DNA from: Pseudomonadota bacterium
GTDB lineage: Bacteria > Pseudomonadota > Alphaproteobacteria > Sphingomonadales > Sphingomonadaceae
DNA: 33,301 nt
Reading direction: 5' to 3'
NCBI GenBank assembly: GCA_018242165.1
Contig: JAFECL010000013.1
Location: 1-33,301, forward strand
Shown: piece after piece, positions 17,126 to 26,269 of the stretch
Numbering within the stretch: the stretch's first letter is position 1
Layout: the number at the start of each line of letters is the position of its first letter
Notes under the pieces: model-generated
What the model was told of the DNA's origin: nothing
What the model saw: the letters and a program-made list of their open reading frames with translations, nothing else
Database searches by the model: none
Program-made: the position numbers and the translations under genes

Positions 17126-17158
17126 CGGCCGGGGCCCGGCACCCGCCGGCCCCGGCCG
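17126..17158. terminator. Bidirectional hairpin between convergent genes
   Basis: A perfect 11-bp stem (17126-17136 CGGCCGGGGCC with 17148-17158 GGCCCCGGCCG) sits between the stops at 17091 and 17166. On the minus strand it is followed by a moderately T-rich stretch; on the plus strand there is no T-run. It is a probable terminator for the kinase operon. Confidence 0.45.
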
Positions 17159-17165
17159 CTACCGT

Positions 17166-18743
17166 TCAGGCCGGCAGCGTCAGCCCCAGAACGGTGTCGA
17201 AACAGGCCAGCAAGACCTTGCGATCCAGCGGCTTCTTGGCGAACTGCCAGGCCGGCTCGAACTGGGCCGCGGGGGGCATGTAGCCGCTCATCAGCACCAC
17301 CCCGATCCCCGGCGAAAGCACCGACATCCGCCGGGCCAGTTCGATCCCGTCGAGATCCGGCATGACCACGTCGGTCAGCAGCAGATCGAAGTGCTGGCGC
17401 CGGGCCAGCTCGAGCGCGGCGGTGCCTGACAGCGCGGTGCTGACGGCAAAGCCTTCCCCCGCCAGCATCTCTGCCAGCGCCTCGACCGCATAGGGTTCGT
17501 CGTCGACCAGCAGAATGCGGATCTGATGCGGGGTGGCGGCACCGGCAGAGGGCGGGGCCAGGAGCGCCACCGGCGTTTCATCCGCGACACGCGGCAGGTA
17601 GAGGTGCACCGCCGCGCCCTTGCCCGGGGCGGAATCGACACAGGCCTCCCCACCGATCGCCCGGGTGAATTCGAGCACCGATGACAGGCCCAGGCCCGAG
17701 CCGTGCCCCTTGGTGGAATAGTGCGGCTCGAAAGCGCGGGCCAGAGTCTCGGCATCCATCCCGATGCCCGTATCGCGAACCACCACGGTGACATAGGCCG
17801 GCGGGGGCTGCAGCGGATCCGCCGTGGGCGGCCCGGCCTCGATCCGGGTGGTGATGGTGATCGTGCCCCCCGCCGGCATGGCGTCGCGTGCGTTGATCAG
17901 CAGGTTGGTCAGGCAGTTGAAGAACTCGGTCCGGCTGGTCCCGATCCGTGCTCCGGGCGCCCCAAGTTCCAGCCGCACCCCGATGGCGGCGCCGACGATG
18001 GTGGACAGGAAGGCGCGATCGGCCACCAGCGCCTCATCCACCACGATGCTGGCCAGGGCCTGCTCGCCGGTGCCGGTGATCCGCTGCAGCGAGCCGACCA
18101 GTTCCGAGCCGCGCTGCGTGGTCTCAAGGATGATGCCGATCATCCGCCGCTCGCGCTCGCCCAGCCCGGGCGCGCTCAGCAGGCGATGCGCATTGAGATC
18201 GATAATCGAAAGGAAATTGTTGAAATCGTGAACAATGTAACTGGCCACCCGCTGCACCTGATTGGCCAGATCGAAACCCCGCTCACGCTCGCGCGACAGT
18301 TCAAGCGCGTTCTGCTGCGCTTCCTCGAGCAGCGCCCGTTGTAGCGAGAGCAGCATCAGCACCGGCACAGCCGGATCGGACTTGCCGAAATTGGCGATAT
18401 CCAGCTGGTGGTGATCGATCGTGGCCGGCTGCGGCACCTGGTTCAGCGCCAGCAGATAGCCATCCGGCAGCCGCAGCACGCAGCCGCCGAACAGCAGGTG
18501 CTGTTCGCGGCAGCGCAATTGCAGGAACCCGACGTTGCTTGCCACCCGGTCCAGCTCCGCCCGCAGGTCGCAGCTGGCCGGCACGGTGGCGAAATAGGCA
18601 TCGACCAGGTCGCCCGGGCGGATCGGCGAGCAGCTGCGGGGATAGTAGGGCCCCATCTCGCGGATCCGCAGATCGTCGTCCACGATCAGATAGGCGGCGA
18701 ACAGTGCCGCGCAATGCGCCTGGGTCAGGACGACTTCCGCCAC
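17166..18743 (-). CDS. HNOBA-domain hybrid histidine kinase with C-terminal receiver (H-NOX-associated)
   Basis: 525 aa. Residues ~10-150 match the haem-NO-binding-associated (HNOBA) domain: AAYLIVDDDLRIREMGP, then LQLRCREQHLLFGGCVL, and DIANFGKSDPAVPVLMLLSLQRALLEEA leading into a coiled coil. The kinase core follows: the histidine H172 in VHDFNNFLSII, N-box LLINARDAMP, G boxes DTGIGM and GHGSGLGLSSV. A receiver ends the protein (LLVDDEPYAVEA, phospho-acceptor D458 in LLTDVVMPDLDG, KKP near the end). No membrane segment is seen, so it should be cytoplasmic. GTG 18743 overlaps the H-NOX stop by one base (TAGTG), so kinase and sensor are tightly coupled; H-NOX probably controls the kinase through HNOBA (inference). 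Confidence 0.9.
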   Translation of the reverse strand: MAEVVLTQAHCAALFAAYLIVDDDLRIREMGPYYPRSCSPIRPGDLVDAYFATVPASCDLRAELDRVASNVGFLQLRCREQHLLFGGCVLRLPDGYLLALNQVPQPATIDHHQLDIANFGKSDPAVPVLMLLSLQRALLEEAQQNALELSRERERGFDLANQVQRVASYIVHDFNNFLSIIDLNAHRLLSAPGLGERERRMIGIILETTQRGSELVGSLQRITGTGEQALASIVVDEALVADRAFLSTIVGAAIGVRLELGAPGARIGTSRTEFFNCLTNLLINARDAMPAGGTITITTRIEAGPPTADPLQPPPAYVTVVVRDTGIGMDAETLARAFEPHYSTKGHGSGLGLSSVLEFTRAIGGEACVDSAPGKGAAVHLYLPRVADETPVALLAPPSAGAATPHQIRILLVDDEPYAVEALAEMLAGEGFAVSTALSGTAALELARRQHFDLLLTDVVMPDLDGIELARRMSVLSPGIGVVLMSGYMPPAAQFEPAWQFAKKPLDRKVLLACFDTVLGLTLPA

Positions 18744-19285
18744 TACGGACCTTCGATCGTGATTTCGAACCGCGCCCCACCCGGCACTTCGCCGATCTCG
18801 AGCACCGATCCGCGCAAACCGAACCGGTCCAGCAGGCCTTCGAACAGCCCGACCACAAAGGGCTCCAGCCCGGCGCGATCGCTGCGATAATCGACCACCA
18901 TGCGCTGACCATGATCCTCGACCAGCACGAACGAGGGCACCCGCGCCTGGGGCATCGCGACGATCACCGCCTGATGCAGCCGGTCAAGATTGCCGATGAA
19001 TTCGCCCAGCGTGCGCCCGGTGAAGCTGAGCATCGAACCGAACGAACCGCGCTCCGCGAACTGCACCCACGATCGCCCGAAATCACGCATCATCGTCGCG
19101 GTGCCGATTTCCAGCTTGGCCGCGGCGCTGGCGATCATTCTGATGGTCAATTCGTCATCGTAGAGATTGAGACTGATGAATTCGGCCGGGCCGACCTGCA
19201 GATGCTGTTCAAGCTCGGCCCAGCCCTCGGGGCCAACCCGCTCGATCATCATGTCGCGCAGGCCCCGATGGATCATTCCGTACAC
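18743..19285 (-). CDS. H-NOX haem-binding gas sensor
   Basis: 180 aa, single-domain H-NOX (HNOB). It starts MYGMIHRGL as the family does. The proximal haem ligand is H104 (NLDRLHQAV), and the propionate-binding YxSxR motif is Y133-R-S135-D-R137, the same spacing as H102/Y131-R135 of the Thermoanaerobacter protein. A proline in MPQARVPSF matches the haem-distorting Pro. Bacterial H-NOX proteins bind NO (some O2) and regulate adjacent kinases or cyclic-di-GMP enzymes. Start GTG 19285 has a very strong GGAGGAGGG (19292-19300), which lies inside the end of the preceding small gene, three bases after whose stop this gene begins. Confidence 0.95.
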   Translation of the reverse strand: MYGMIHRGLRDMMIERVGPEGWAELEQHLQVGPAEFISLNLYDDELTIRMIASAAAKLEIGTATMMRDFGRSWVQFAERGSFGSMLSFTGRTLGEFIGNLDRLHQAVIVAMPQARVPSFVLVEDHGQRMVVDYRSDRAGLEPFVVGLFEGLLDRFGLRGSVLEIGEVPGGARFEITIEGP

Positions 19286-19288
19286 CGA

Positions 19289-19555
19289 TCACCCTCCTCC
19301 CGCACCGCCCTTGCGGCCCTGTTCGAGTCGCTCCGCCATCCGGTCGAGCAGCAGGGATGCCCTTTCCACCTGTTCCGCGATTCGGTCGAGTCGCGAATGC
19401 AGGTAGGCGGCCTGTTCCTCGGACAATTCGGCCCCCAGCCGCGACCGGAGATTGCCGGCGCTGAGGCTCACGACATTGAGTGGCTGACGCAATTCGTGTA
19501 GCATCTGGCCAAGATCGTTTCGCGCATCGTCGCGGATCAGCTCGGAAATCGCCAT
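19289..19555 (-). CDS. Stand-alone histidine-phosphotransfer/dimerisation (HisKA-like DHp) mini-protein
   Basis: 88 aa. Residues 12-75 read as a two-helix HisKA/DHp hairpin: the H-box is M-L-H20-E-L-R-Q-P-L-N-V-V, followed by a second helix (EEQAAYLHSRLDRIAEQVERASLLLDRM). No ATPase domain follows; the protein ends in KGGAGGG. ATG 19555 has AGGGGG 9 nt upstream. The gene is first in an operon with H-NOX (3-nt gap) and the HNOBA hybrid kinase. It could dimerise with the kinase, accept and relay phosphate, or act as a decoy; none of this is shown by sequence alone. Its H-box type (HELRQPLN) differs from that of the neighbouring kinase (HDFNNFLS). Confidence 0.8.
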   Translation of the reverse strand: MAISELIRDDARNDLGQMLHELRQPLNVVSLSAGNLRSRLGAELSEEQAAYLHSRLDRIAEQVERASLLLDRMAERLEQGRKGGAGGG

Positions 19556-19574
19556 ATACGGGTGCCCCCTCAGA

Positions 19575-19610
19575 TTTTACCGAAACGTAAAATATTAACG
19601 ATGGTTTTAC
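19575..19610. promoter_or_regulatory. TTTTAC/GTAAAA repeats in the H-NOX operon promoter region
   Basis: TTTTAC (19575-19580), GTAAAA (19587-19592) and TTTTAC (19605-19610) lie 20-55 bp upstream of the DHp gene start. The first two form an inverted repeat with a 6-bp spacer; the first and third are direct repeats exactly 30 bp apart. The 274-bp divergent region (19556-19829) is strikingly AT-rich against its surroundings. It must hold promoters in both directions; this cluster is the best operator candidate. Confidence 0.45.
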
Positions 19611-19829
19611 GCGATTGATCAGCCGTGAATCTCCATGGTGTGCGAATTCGTTGGTCATAGCAGCGTTTTGACGATATTACCCGTTTGATCGCTGCCATTT
19701 TAACACTTTCCGGCCCTTGCTGGGTTCTGGAAATAAGGGTTATTGACTATACCGCCGGGTCGCCCAACCAACCGGCAGTAAGTGCCGTCATATCGGGTTT
19801 AATTTTTTGATGGCGAACCGCGCGTGAAC

Positions 19830-20735
19830 ATGGGCCCCATTCCTCCGGCCTCGCAGTGCCGGGTGCTGATCGTCGACGACGATCGCGCCGCTGCGGAGGA
19901 GTATGCCGAGTCGGTGCGGCTGCTGGGCTATCAGGCCGAGGCAACCTTCGATGCCGCGACCGCGCTGCGCCGAATCGCTGCCGATGCCCAGATCGGCATT
20001 GTCATTTCGGATATCGACATGCCGGGCATGTCCGGCCTGTCGCTGCTGGACGAGATCGCGGCGCGCTTTGCCGCAACGCGCGATATCGTCGCGCTGGTGA
20101 TCACCGGCTATGGCGGGCTTGATGCGGCGATCGAGGCGATGCGCAGCGAGGCGATCGATTTCCTGCGCAAGCCGCTTTGCCCGGAAGACCTTGCCGCCGC
20201 GCTGCGCCGGGCGATCCGGCGCTGGCAGCAGCATCAGAACGCCCGGCTGACCGCCGCCAGTCTGCCTGCCTCCGCCGCTGATGGGCCCGGCCAGACCGGC
20301 GAGGCCGAACCGGGCGAGGCTGACGAGACGGCAACCTTGCTGCGCATGGTGCGCATGTTGATCCGCCTGCGCGAGCGGCGCGGCGAATTTCTCGATCCGC
20401 AGCTTTTCAGCGATCCGGTGTGGGATATCCTGCTCGATCTCACCTCGGCCTCGCTGGAGGGCAAGGTCAGCCCGGTGTCCAGCGTCTGCCTTGCCGCACG
20501 GGTGCCGATGAGCACCGCGCTCCGCCACATCCGCCACCTGGTCAAGACCGGCATGGTTCGCCGCTGGCAGGATCCGGATGACCGCCGGCGCGACCTGCTG
20601 GAACTGCAGCCCGAAGCGCGCGCCGCGATGCTGGATTACATCCGCGCCACCGCCGCGCGGGTCAGCAGCGAGGCGATCCGCCAGCCCCGCCCGGACGGCT
20701 CGGTTCCGCCACCGGCGTTCCGGCGCGTCGGGTAA
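19830..20735 (+). CDS. Response regulator: receiver plus MarR-like winged-helix domain
   Basis: About 301 aa. Residues ~9-130 are an intact receiver (VLIVDDDRAAAEEY, phospho-acceptor D61 in VISDIDMPGMSG, K114 in LRKPL). After an Ala/Glu-rich linker, residues ~180-275 resemble a MarR-type winged helix (LLDLTSASLEGKVSPVSSVCLAARVPMSTALRHIRHLVKTGMVRRWQDPDDRRRDLLEL; 'DPDDRR' is the MarR wing). Receiver-MarR fusions are uncommon. It is transcribed divergently from the DHp-H-NOX-kinase operon, making it the likely output regulator of that kinase (inference). No Shine-Dalgarno decides between ATG 19830 and GTG 19824. Its stop abuts the stop of the convergent XRE gene with no gap. Confidence 0.88.
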   Translation: MGPIPPASQCRVLIVDDDRAAAEEYAESVRLLGYQAEATFDAATALRRIAADAQIGIVISDIDMPGMSGLSLLDEIAARFAATRDIVALVITGYGGLDAAIEAMRSEAIDFLRKPLCPEDLAAALRRAIRRWQQHQNARLTAASLPASAADGPGQTGEAEPGEADETATLLRMVRMLIRLRERRGEFLDPQLFSDPVWDILLDLTSASLEGKVSPVSSVCLAARVPMSTALRHIRHLVKTGMVRRWQDPDDRRRDLLELQPEARAAMLDYIRATAARVSSEAIRQPRPDGSVPPPAFRRVG

Positions 20736-21293
20736 TCAGAAGCTGGGCGGGCTGCAGGCGCTCACCACCACCGTCGGCACCTCCCCCAGCGCGCGAAAGC
20801 TGTGTGGCCGGCTGCTGTCGAAGTAATAGGCATCGCCTGCGCCCAGCACAGCCCGCGTACCGTCGACCGTCACCTCCAGCTGCCCCGCGATCACCACCCC
20901 GCCCTCCTCGCCTTCGTGCCGCAGCGGCACCCGGCCCGAATCCGAGCCCGGTTGATAGCATTCGTGGAGGATCTGGATCGCCCGGGCCTGCCCCGCCCCG
21001 CCAACCTGGCGATAAGACACCGGACCCTTGCCGATCTCGACCAGTTCGGCCGCGCGAAAGAACGGGCCATCGCCCACCGCCGGCACCCCGGCGAAGAATT
21101 CCGCGAGGCCGACCGGCACCGCGTCGAGCACCCGCTTGAGCGCCCCGACCGAGGGGTTAGTGCGGTTCGCCTCGATCAGCGAGACGGTCGAATTGGTGAT
21201 CCCGGCCCGGCGCGCCAGTTGCCGCTGCGACAGGCCGGCCGCTTCGCGCACCTGGCGCAGCCGCGCGCCGATATCCAGCCCCGGATCGTCCAT
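20736..21293 (-). CDS. XRE-cupin transcriptional regulator (PuuR-like)
   Basis: 185 aa. Residues ~8-65 are an XRE helix-turn-helix (LRQVREAAGLSQRQLARRAGITNSTVSLIEANRTNPSVGALKRVLDA); residues ~105-180 are a small cupin domain (LRHEGEEGGVVIAGQLEVTVDG...GDAYYFDSSRPHSF). This is the layout of PuuR and related regulators of amine and amino-acid catabolism. The neighbouring divergent gene encodes an omega-aminotransferase, and a perfect 18-bp palindrome lies just 13 bp upstream of this start, so it most likely represses both itself and the aminotransferase until an amine-derived ligand binds the cupin. Confidence 0.93.
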   Translation of the reverse strand: MDDPGLDIGARLRQVREAAGLSQRQLARRAGITNSTVSLIEANRTNPSVGALKRVLDAVPVGLAEFFAGVPAVGDGPFFRAAELVEIGKGPVSYRQVGGAGQARAIQILHECYQPGSDSGRVPLRHEGEEGGVVIAGQLEVTVDGTRAVLGAGDAYYFDSSRPHSFRALGEVPTVVVSACSPPSF

Positions 21294-21305
21294 GCCTGTT
21301 GCCCC

Positions 21306-21323
21306 TGTTCGATATATCGAACA
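21306..21323. promoter_or_regulatory. Palindromic operator for the XRE-cupin regulator
   Basis: TGTTCGATATATCGAACA is a perfect 18-bp palindrome in the 140-bp gap between the divergent XRE-cupin gene (start 21293) and the aminotransferase gene (start 21434). Its position and symmetry suit a dimeric XRE repressor controlling both promoters. Confidence 0.75.
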
Positions 21324-21433
21324 ATCTGCACGTTAATCCGAGCAAAAGGCAAGCCCCGGTGCTGGCAAATAAACGGCTTGCCGCTGCGCCCGCCGGCGCG
21401 GATGAAGGCCGCAAACGCCGGAGACCCGCGATC

Positions 21434-22747
<1,314 letters not shown>

Positions 22748-22813
22748 GCTGCCCCCTCGCCTTTTGGCGCCGATCGCGCTAGGGCTGGCTCAGGGAATTG
22801 CCTGAGGGGTCGC

Positions 22814-24115
22814 ATGAAACGGGTCTGTCTATCACTAGCCACGGCGCTGGCCTTTGCCGCGCCGGTGGATGCCGCACCGGTGCCGCTGCTCGCCCCGGGC
22901 GACGTGGTGGTTTACCGCGCCCGCGCCGGCGATACGCTCTACACGCTGGCCCGGCTCTACTGCACCGGCATTTCGGTGGTCGGCACCCTGCAGCAGCTGA
23001 ACCACGTCCGCGATCCCTATCGCATTCCGGTGGGGCGCGAACTCAGGATTCCGCGCGAACTGCTGCGCTTCACGCCGGTTACCCTGCGCCTTGCCAGCTT
23101 CAGCGGGCCGGTGACGATGGCGGGGTCGGTCAACCAGCCGCGCCTGGGCCAGGTGCTGGCCGAGGGGGATCGGCTGGCCACCGGGCCGAACGGTTTCGTG
23201 CTGATTGCCGGATCGGATGGCTCTAAGCTGGCGCTGCCGTCGAATTCGACCGCGCGGATCGGCCGGGCGCGGCATTACCTGCTGGTCGATGCCGACGATC
23301 TGGCCGTGGCGCTGGACGGCGGGCGTGGCGAGATCCAGGCCGCGCACCAGAAGCCGCAGGGCCGCTTCCAGTTGCAGACCCCGGTGGCGGTTTCGGCGGT
23401 GCGCGGCACCCGTTTCCGCGCCAGCTATGAGGCGCAGGCCGGCAGCGCCACCACCGGGGTGACCGAGGGGCTGGTCGCGGTCAGTGCCGGGGCGACGGAA
23501 CTAGGCATTCCTGCCGGCCAGGGCGCGGTGGCCAGCCGCGATGGCGCCTTGCGGCAGGAGGCCTTGCTTGGTGCCCCGGGGGTGCCCCGCGCCGGCCGGG
23601 TCCAGACCGAACCGACAGTCGATTTCACCGTGGCGCCAGCGGCCGGGGCAGCGGGTTATCACCTGCTGCTGGCCCGCGATGCCGGCTTTACCGACCTGAT
23701 CGGCGAAGTCGAAACCAAGAGTTCGACCGCCAGTTTCAGCGATGTTGCCAATGGCAGCTATTTCCTGCGCGCCAGTGCCATCGCCCCCAGCGGGCTGGAG
23801 GGCCAGGCCGAAACCTACGCCTTCCGCCGCCAGCGGGTGGGCCTGAAGGCCGATGTCGGCCAGGTGGCGATCCCCGGCGCGCTGCGCTTCAACTGGCTGG
23901 TCGAGGGTGAGGGCAAGTCGATCTTCCGCTTCCAGCTGTTCGCCGCCAGCGGCACCACCCCGCTGATCGACGAGGCGGGGCTGGCCCAGCCGGGCCTGAC
24001 CCTTACCGGCCTCAAGCCCGGCGCCTATCGCTGGCGGGTGGGTGTGATCCAGACCGTGCCCGAAGGCAGCGCCGAGGTGTGGAGCCCGTTGAACACCTTC
24101 AACTTCGGGGGCTGA
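22814..24115 (+). CDS. Secreted LysM-FecR domain protein
   Basis: 433 aa. A signal peptide (~1-20, MKRVCLSLATALAFAAPVDA) is followed by a LysM-like module (YRARAGDTLYTLARLYCTG...IPVGRELRIP, ~33-78) and a FecR domain (~95-235: GPVTMAGSVNQPRLGQVLAEGDRLATG ... TPVAVSAVRGTRFRASYE). The C-terminal ~170 residues are repeated beta-rich segments resembling fibronectin-III-like folds. It should be periplasmic or bound to peptidoglycan. ATG 22814 has GAGGGG upstream. The next gene, a CHASE2 sensor kinase, starts at once after it, an order in which FecR and CHASE2 proteins are often paired; a role as a periplasmic partner of the kinase is inference. Confidence 0.88.
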   Translation: MKRVCLSLATALAFAAPVDAAPVPLLAPGDVVVYRARAGDTLYTLARLYCTGISVVGTLQQLNHVRDPYRIPVGRELRIPRELLRFTPVTLRLASFSGPVTMAGSVNQPRLGQVLAEGDRLATGPNGFVLIAGSDGSKLALPSNSTARIGRARHYLLVDADDLAVALDGGRGEIQAAHQKPQGRFQLQTPVAVSAVRGTRFRASYEAQAGSATTGVTEGLVAVSAGATELGIPAGQGAVASRDGALRQEALLGAPGVPRAGRVQTEPTVDFTVAPAAGAAGYHLLLARDAGFTDLIGEVETKSSTASFSDVANGSYFLRASAIAPSGLEGQAETYAFRRQRVGLKADVGQVAIPGALRFNWLVEGEGKSIFRFQLFAASGTTPLIDEAGLAQPGLTLTGLKPGAYRWRVGVIQTVPEGSAEVWSPLNTFNFGG

Positions 24116-24175
24116 CCCCTGTCGCGCCGCCGCCTCGCGCTGGAATGGCTGGGCAGCCTGGGTGCGGCGCTGCTG

Positions 24176-26269
24176 GTGGCGTGGTGGGCCCTGTTCAGCC
24201 AGGCCACCGCCGGGCTTGACCTGCGGCTGCTCGATCACGCCGCGACCCATGCTTCGCCCCCCAGCGACGCGCTGGTGATCGTCGGCATCGACGAACGCAG
24301 CCTGGCGACGGTGGGCCGCTGGCCGTGGGACCGGCGGCAGCTGGCCGCGTTGGTCGACCGGCTGCATGCCGCCGGGGCCAGGGCCGTGGCGCTCGACGTT
24401 CTGCTGAGCGAACCCTCGCCCGATCCCGCCGCCGATGCTGCGCTGGGCGCGGCGATCGCCCGGGCCGGCAATGTCGTCCTGCCCTATGGCTTTACCCTGG
24501 CCGAGGGGCGCAGCGGGGCCTTTACCCCCCTGCCCCCGGTGCCCGCGCTGGCCCGCGGGGCCGCCGGCCTCGGCCATGTCGTGCTGCGCCCCGATGGCGA
24601 TGGGGTGGTGCGCCGCGTGCCGCTGCAACTGACGCTGGATGGCACATCCTACCCCCATCTCCAGCAGGTGTTGTTCACCCGCATCGCCCCGGCCCGCCCC
24701 GCGCCGGGGGCATCGGGCGCTGAGCCGGCGGTGGTGCCGCTGCGCCCGGCCGGGGCCTATCGTAGCGTACCCGCCAGCGCGGTGATCGATGGCTCGCTAC
24801 CGGACGAGATGGTGCGCGGCAGGATTGTGCTGGTCGGCGCCACCGCGGCCGGACTGGGCGACCTCTATTCGGTACCCGCCGGTGCCGGCGGGGTGATGAA
24901 CGGGGTGGAAATTCAGGCCAACCTCTATCAGGCCCTGGCAGAGAACAGCTTCATCCGCCCCCTGCCCACCACTTGGGCGGCGCTGGTAGCGGCGCTGGTG
25001 CTGCTGGCTCTGTTCGCCGGGTTCTGGCGGCTCAGCCCGCGCGGTTCGCTGGTGCTGGCCAGCCTGCTCGCGCTGGCCGTGCCGCTGGCCAGCCTGGCAC
25101 TGGCCGGCTGGGCCCGGCTGTGGCTGGCGCCGGGGCCGATCGTGCTGGCGCTGGCGCTGGCCTATCCACTGTGGGGCTGGCGCCGGCTTGACGCGGTCAG
25201 TGCCTTTCTTGGCGCCAAGGCAGCGGTGCTGGGCCCGCCGCCCGCCCGGGCCGAAGGGTTCGACGCGCTGGCCCGTCAGGTCGGGCAGCTCGACATGCTG
25301 ATCGACGAGGTTGCCGGGCGGCGCGAATTTCTCCAGCGGGTGATCGACGCCGCCCCCGACGCGCTGTGCGTGTTCGATCGCGACCACCGCCTGCTGCTGC
25401 TGAACCCCCGCGCCGAAACGCTGTTCGGCCGAGCCACCGGCGCCACGCTCGAAACGGTGCTGGCCGGCGCGGGGGGGCGGCTCGACGCTGCGGCAGGTGA
25501 GCTTCAGCTGGCCGACGGGCGCATCTTCGCACTGACCGAGGGGATCAGCGACGGCCACCGCCCCGGCCCGGCGCTGGGCGAGCTGCACATCCTGCGGCTG
25601 ACCGAGGTGACTGCCATCCGCCGCGCCGAGGCCGAACGGCGCGAGATGCTGGAATTCCTCAGCCACGACATGCGCGGGCCGCAGGTGGCGATCCTGGGCC
25701 TGGCCGAGGGTGCCGATGCCCCCGGCCAGTTGGGCCGGATCCGCGACCATGCCCGGCGCACGCTCGATCTTGCCGATACCTTCGTCCAGCTCGCCCGGCT
25801 CGACCATGCTGCCCCGCAGTGGCTGACCTGTGATATGGCGGCGCTGCTCGACGAGGCCGCCGACCGGGCCTGGACCGCCGCCCGCGCCCGGGGCGCCAAG
25901 GTCGAGGTGGGGCATGACGGCGAGCCGGTCGAGCTGGTCAGCGACCCGGCCCTGCTGGCCCGGCTGTTCGACAACCTGATCGGCAATGCGATCAAGTACG
26001 GGCGCGATGGCGGCACGGTCCGCCTGGGGCTGCACGCCGACGAGGCGATCAGTGTTTCCGTGGCGGACGATGGGCCCGGCCTGCCCGAAAGCCGGCGTGC
26101 CGATCCGTTCCGCCGGTTCGGCAGCACCGGCGGCGGGGCGGGGCTGGGGCTGGCCTTCGTTGCTGCGGCGGTGGCGCGGCTGGGTGGCACGGTGGCCTGC
26201 GCCAGCGGGCCGGATGGCACCAGTTTCACCATCCGGCTGCCCCGCGCGCCGGCGGGCGACGCCGCCTAG
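24176..26269 (+). CDS. CHASE2-PAS sensor histidine kinase
   Basis: At least 697 aa. An extracytoplasmic CHASE2 domain (~25-245: IVGIDERSLATVGRWPWDRR, VALDVLLSEPS, GRIVLVGATAAGLGDLYSVP) is followed by three membrane segments (~265-340), a PAS domain (~385-480) and the kinase core: H497 in LSHDMRGPQ, N-box NLIGNAIKYG, DDGPGLP, and GGGAGLGLAFV. The first standard start codon is GTG 24176, but the frame is open back to the preceding stop and the codons from CTG 24119 encode a basic segment plus a hydrophobic helix, as expected for the N-terminal membrane anchor. The true start may thus be CTG 24119. Its stop overlaps the convergent lipoprotein stop within CTAG. Confidence 0.9.
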   Translation: MAWWALFSQATAGLDLRLLDHAATHASPPSDALVIVGIDERSLATVGRWPWDRRQLAALVDRLHAAGARAVALDVLLSEPSPDPAADAALGAAIARAGNVVLPYGFTLAEGRSGAFTPLPPVPALARGAAGLGHVVLRPDGDGVVRRVPLQLTLDGTSYPHLQQVLFTRIAPARPAPGASGAEPAVVPLRPAGAYRSVPASAVIDGSLPDEMVRGRIVLVGATAAGLGDLYSVPAGAGGVMNGVEIQANLYQALAENSFIRPLPTTWAALVAALVLLALFAGFWRLSPRGSLVLASLLALAVPLASLALAGWARLWLAPGPIVLALALAYPLWGWRRLDAVSAFLGAKAAVLGPPPARAEGFDALARQVGQLDMLIDEVAGRREFLQRVIDAAPDALCVFDRDHRLLLLNPRAETLFGRATGATLETVLAGAGGRLDAAAGELQLADGRIFALTEGISDGHRPGPALGELHILRLTEVTAIRRAEAERREMLEFLSHDMRGPQVAILGLAEGADAPGQLGRIRDHARRTLDLADTFVQLARLDHAAPQWLTCDMAALLDEAADRAWTAARARGAKVEVGHDGEPVELVSDPALLARLFDNLIGNAIKYGRDGGTVRLGLHADEAISVSVADDGPGLPESRRADPFRRFGSTGGGAGLGLAFVAAAVARLGGTVACASGPDGTSFTIRLPRAPAGDAA

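Noticed and set aside
21299-21433. Upstream in-frame extension of the aminotransferase
   Set aside because: It would place coding sequence over the palindromic operator; the family N-terminus begins close to ATG 21434, which has its own GGAG.
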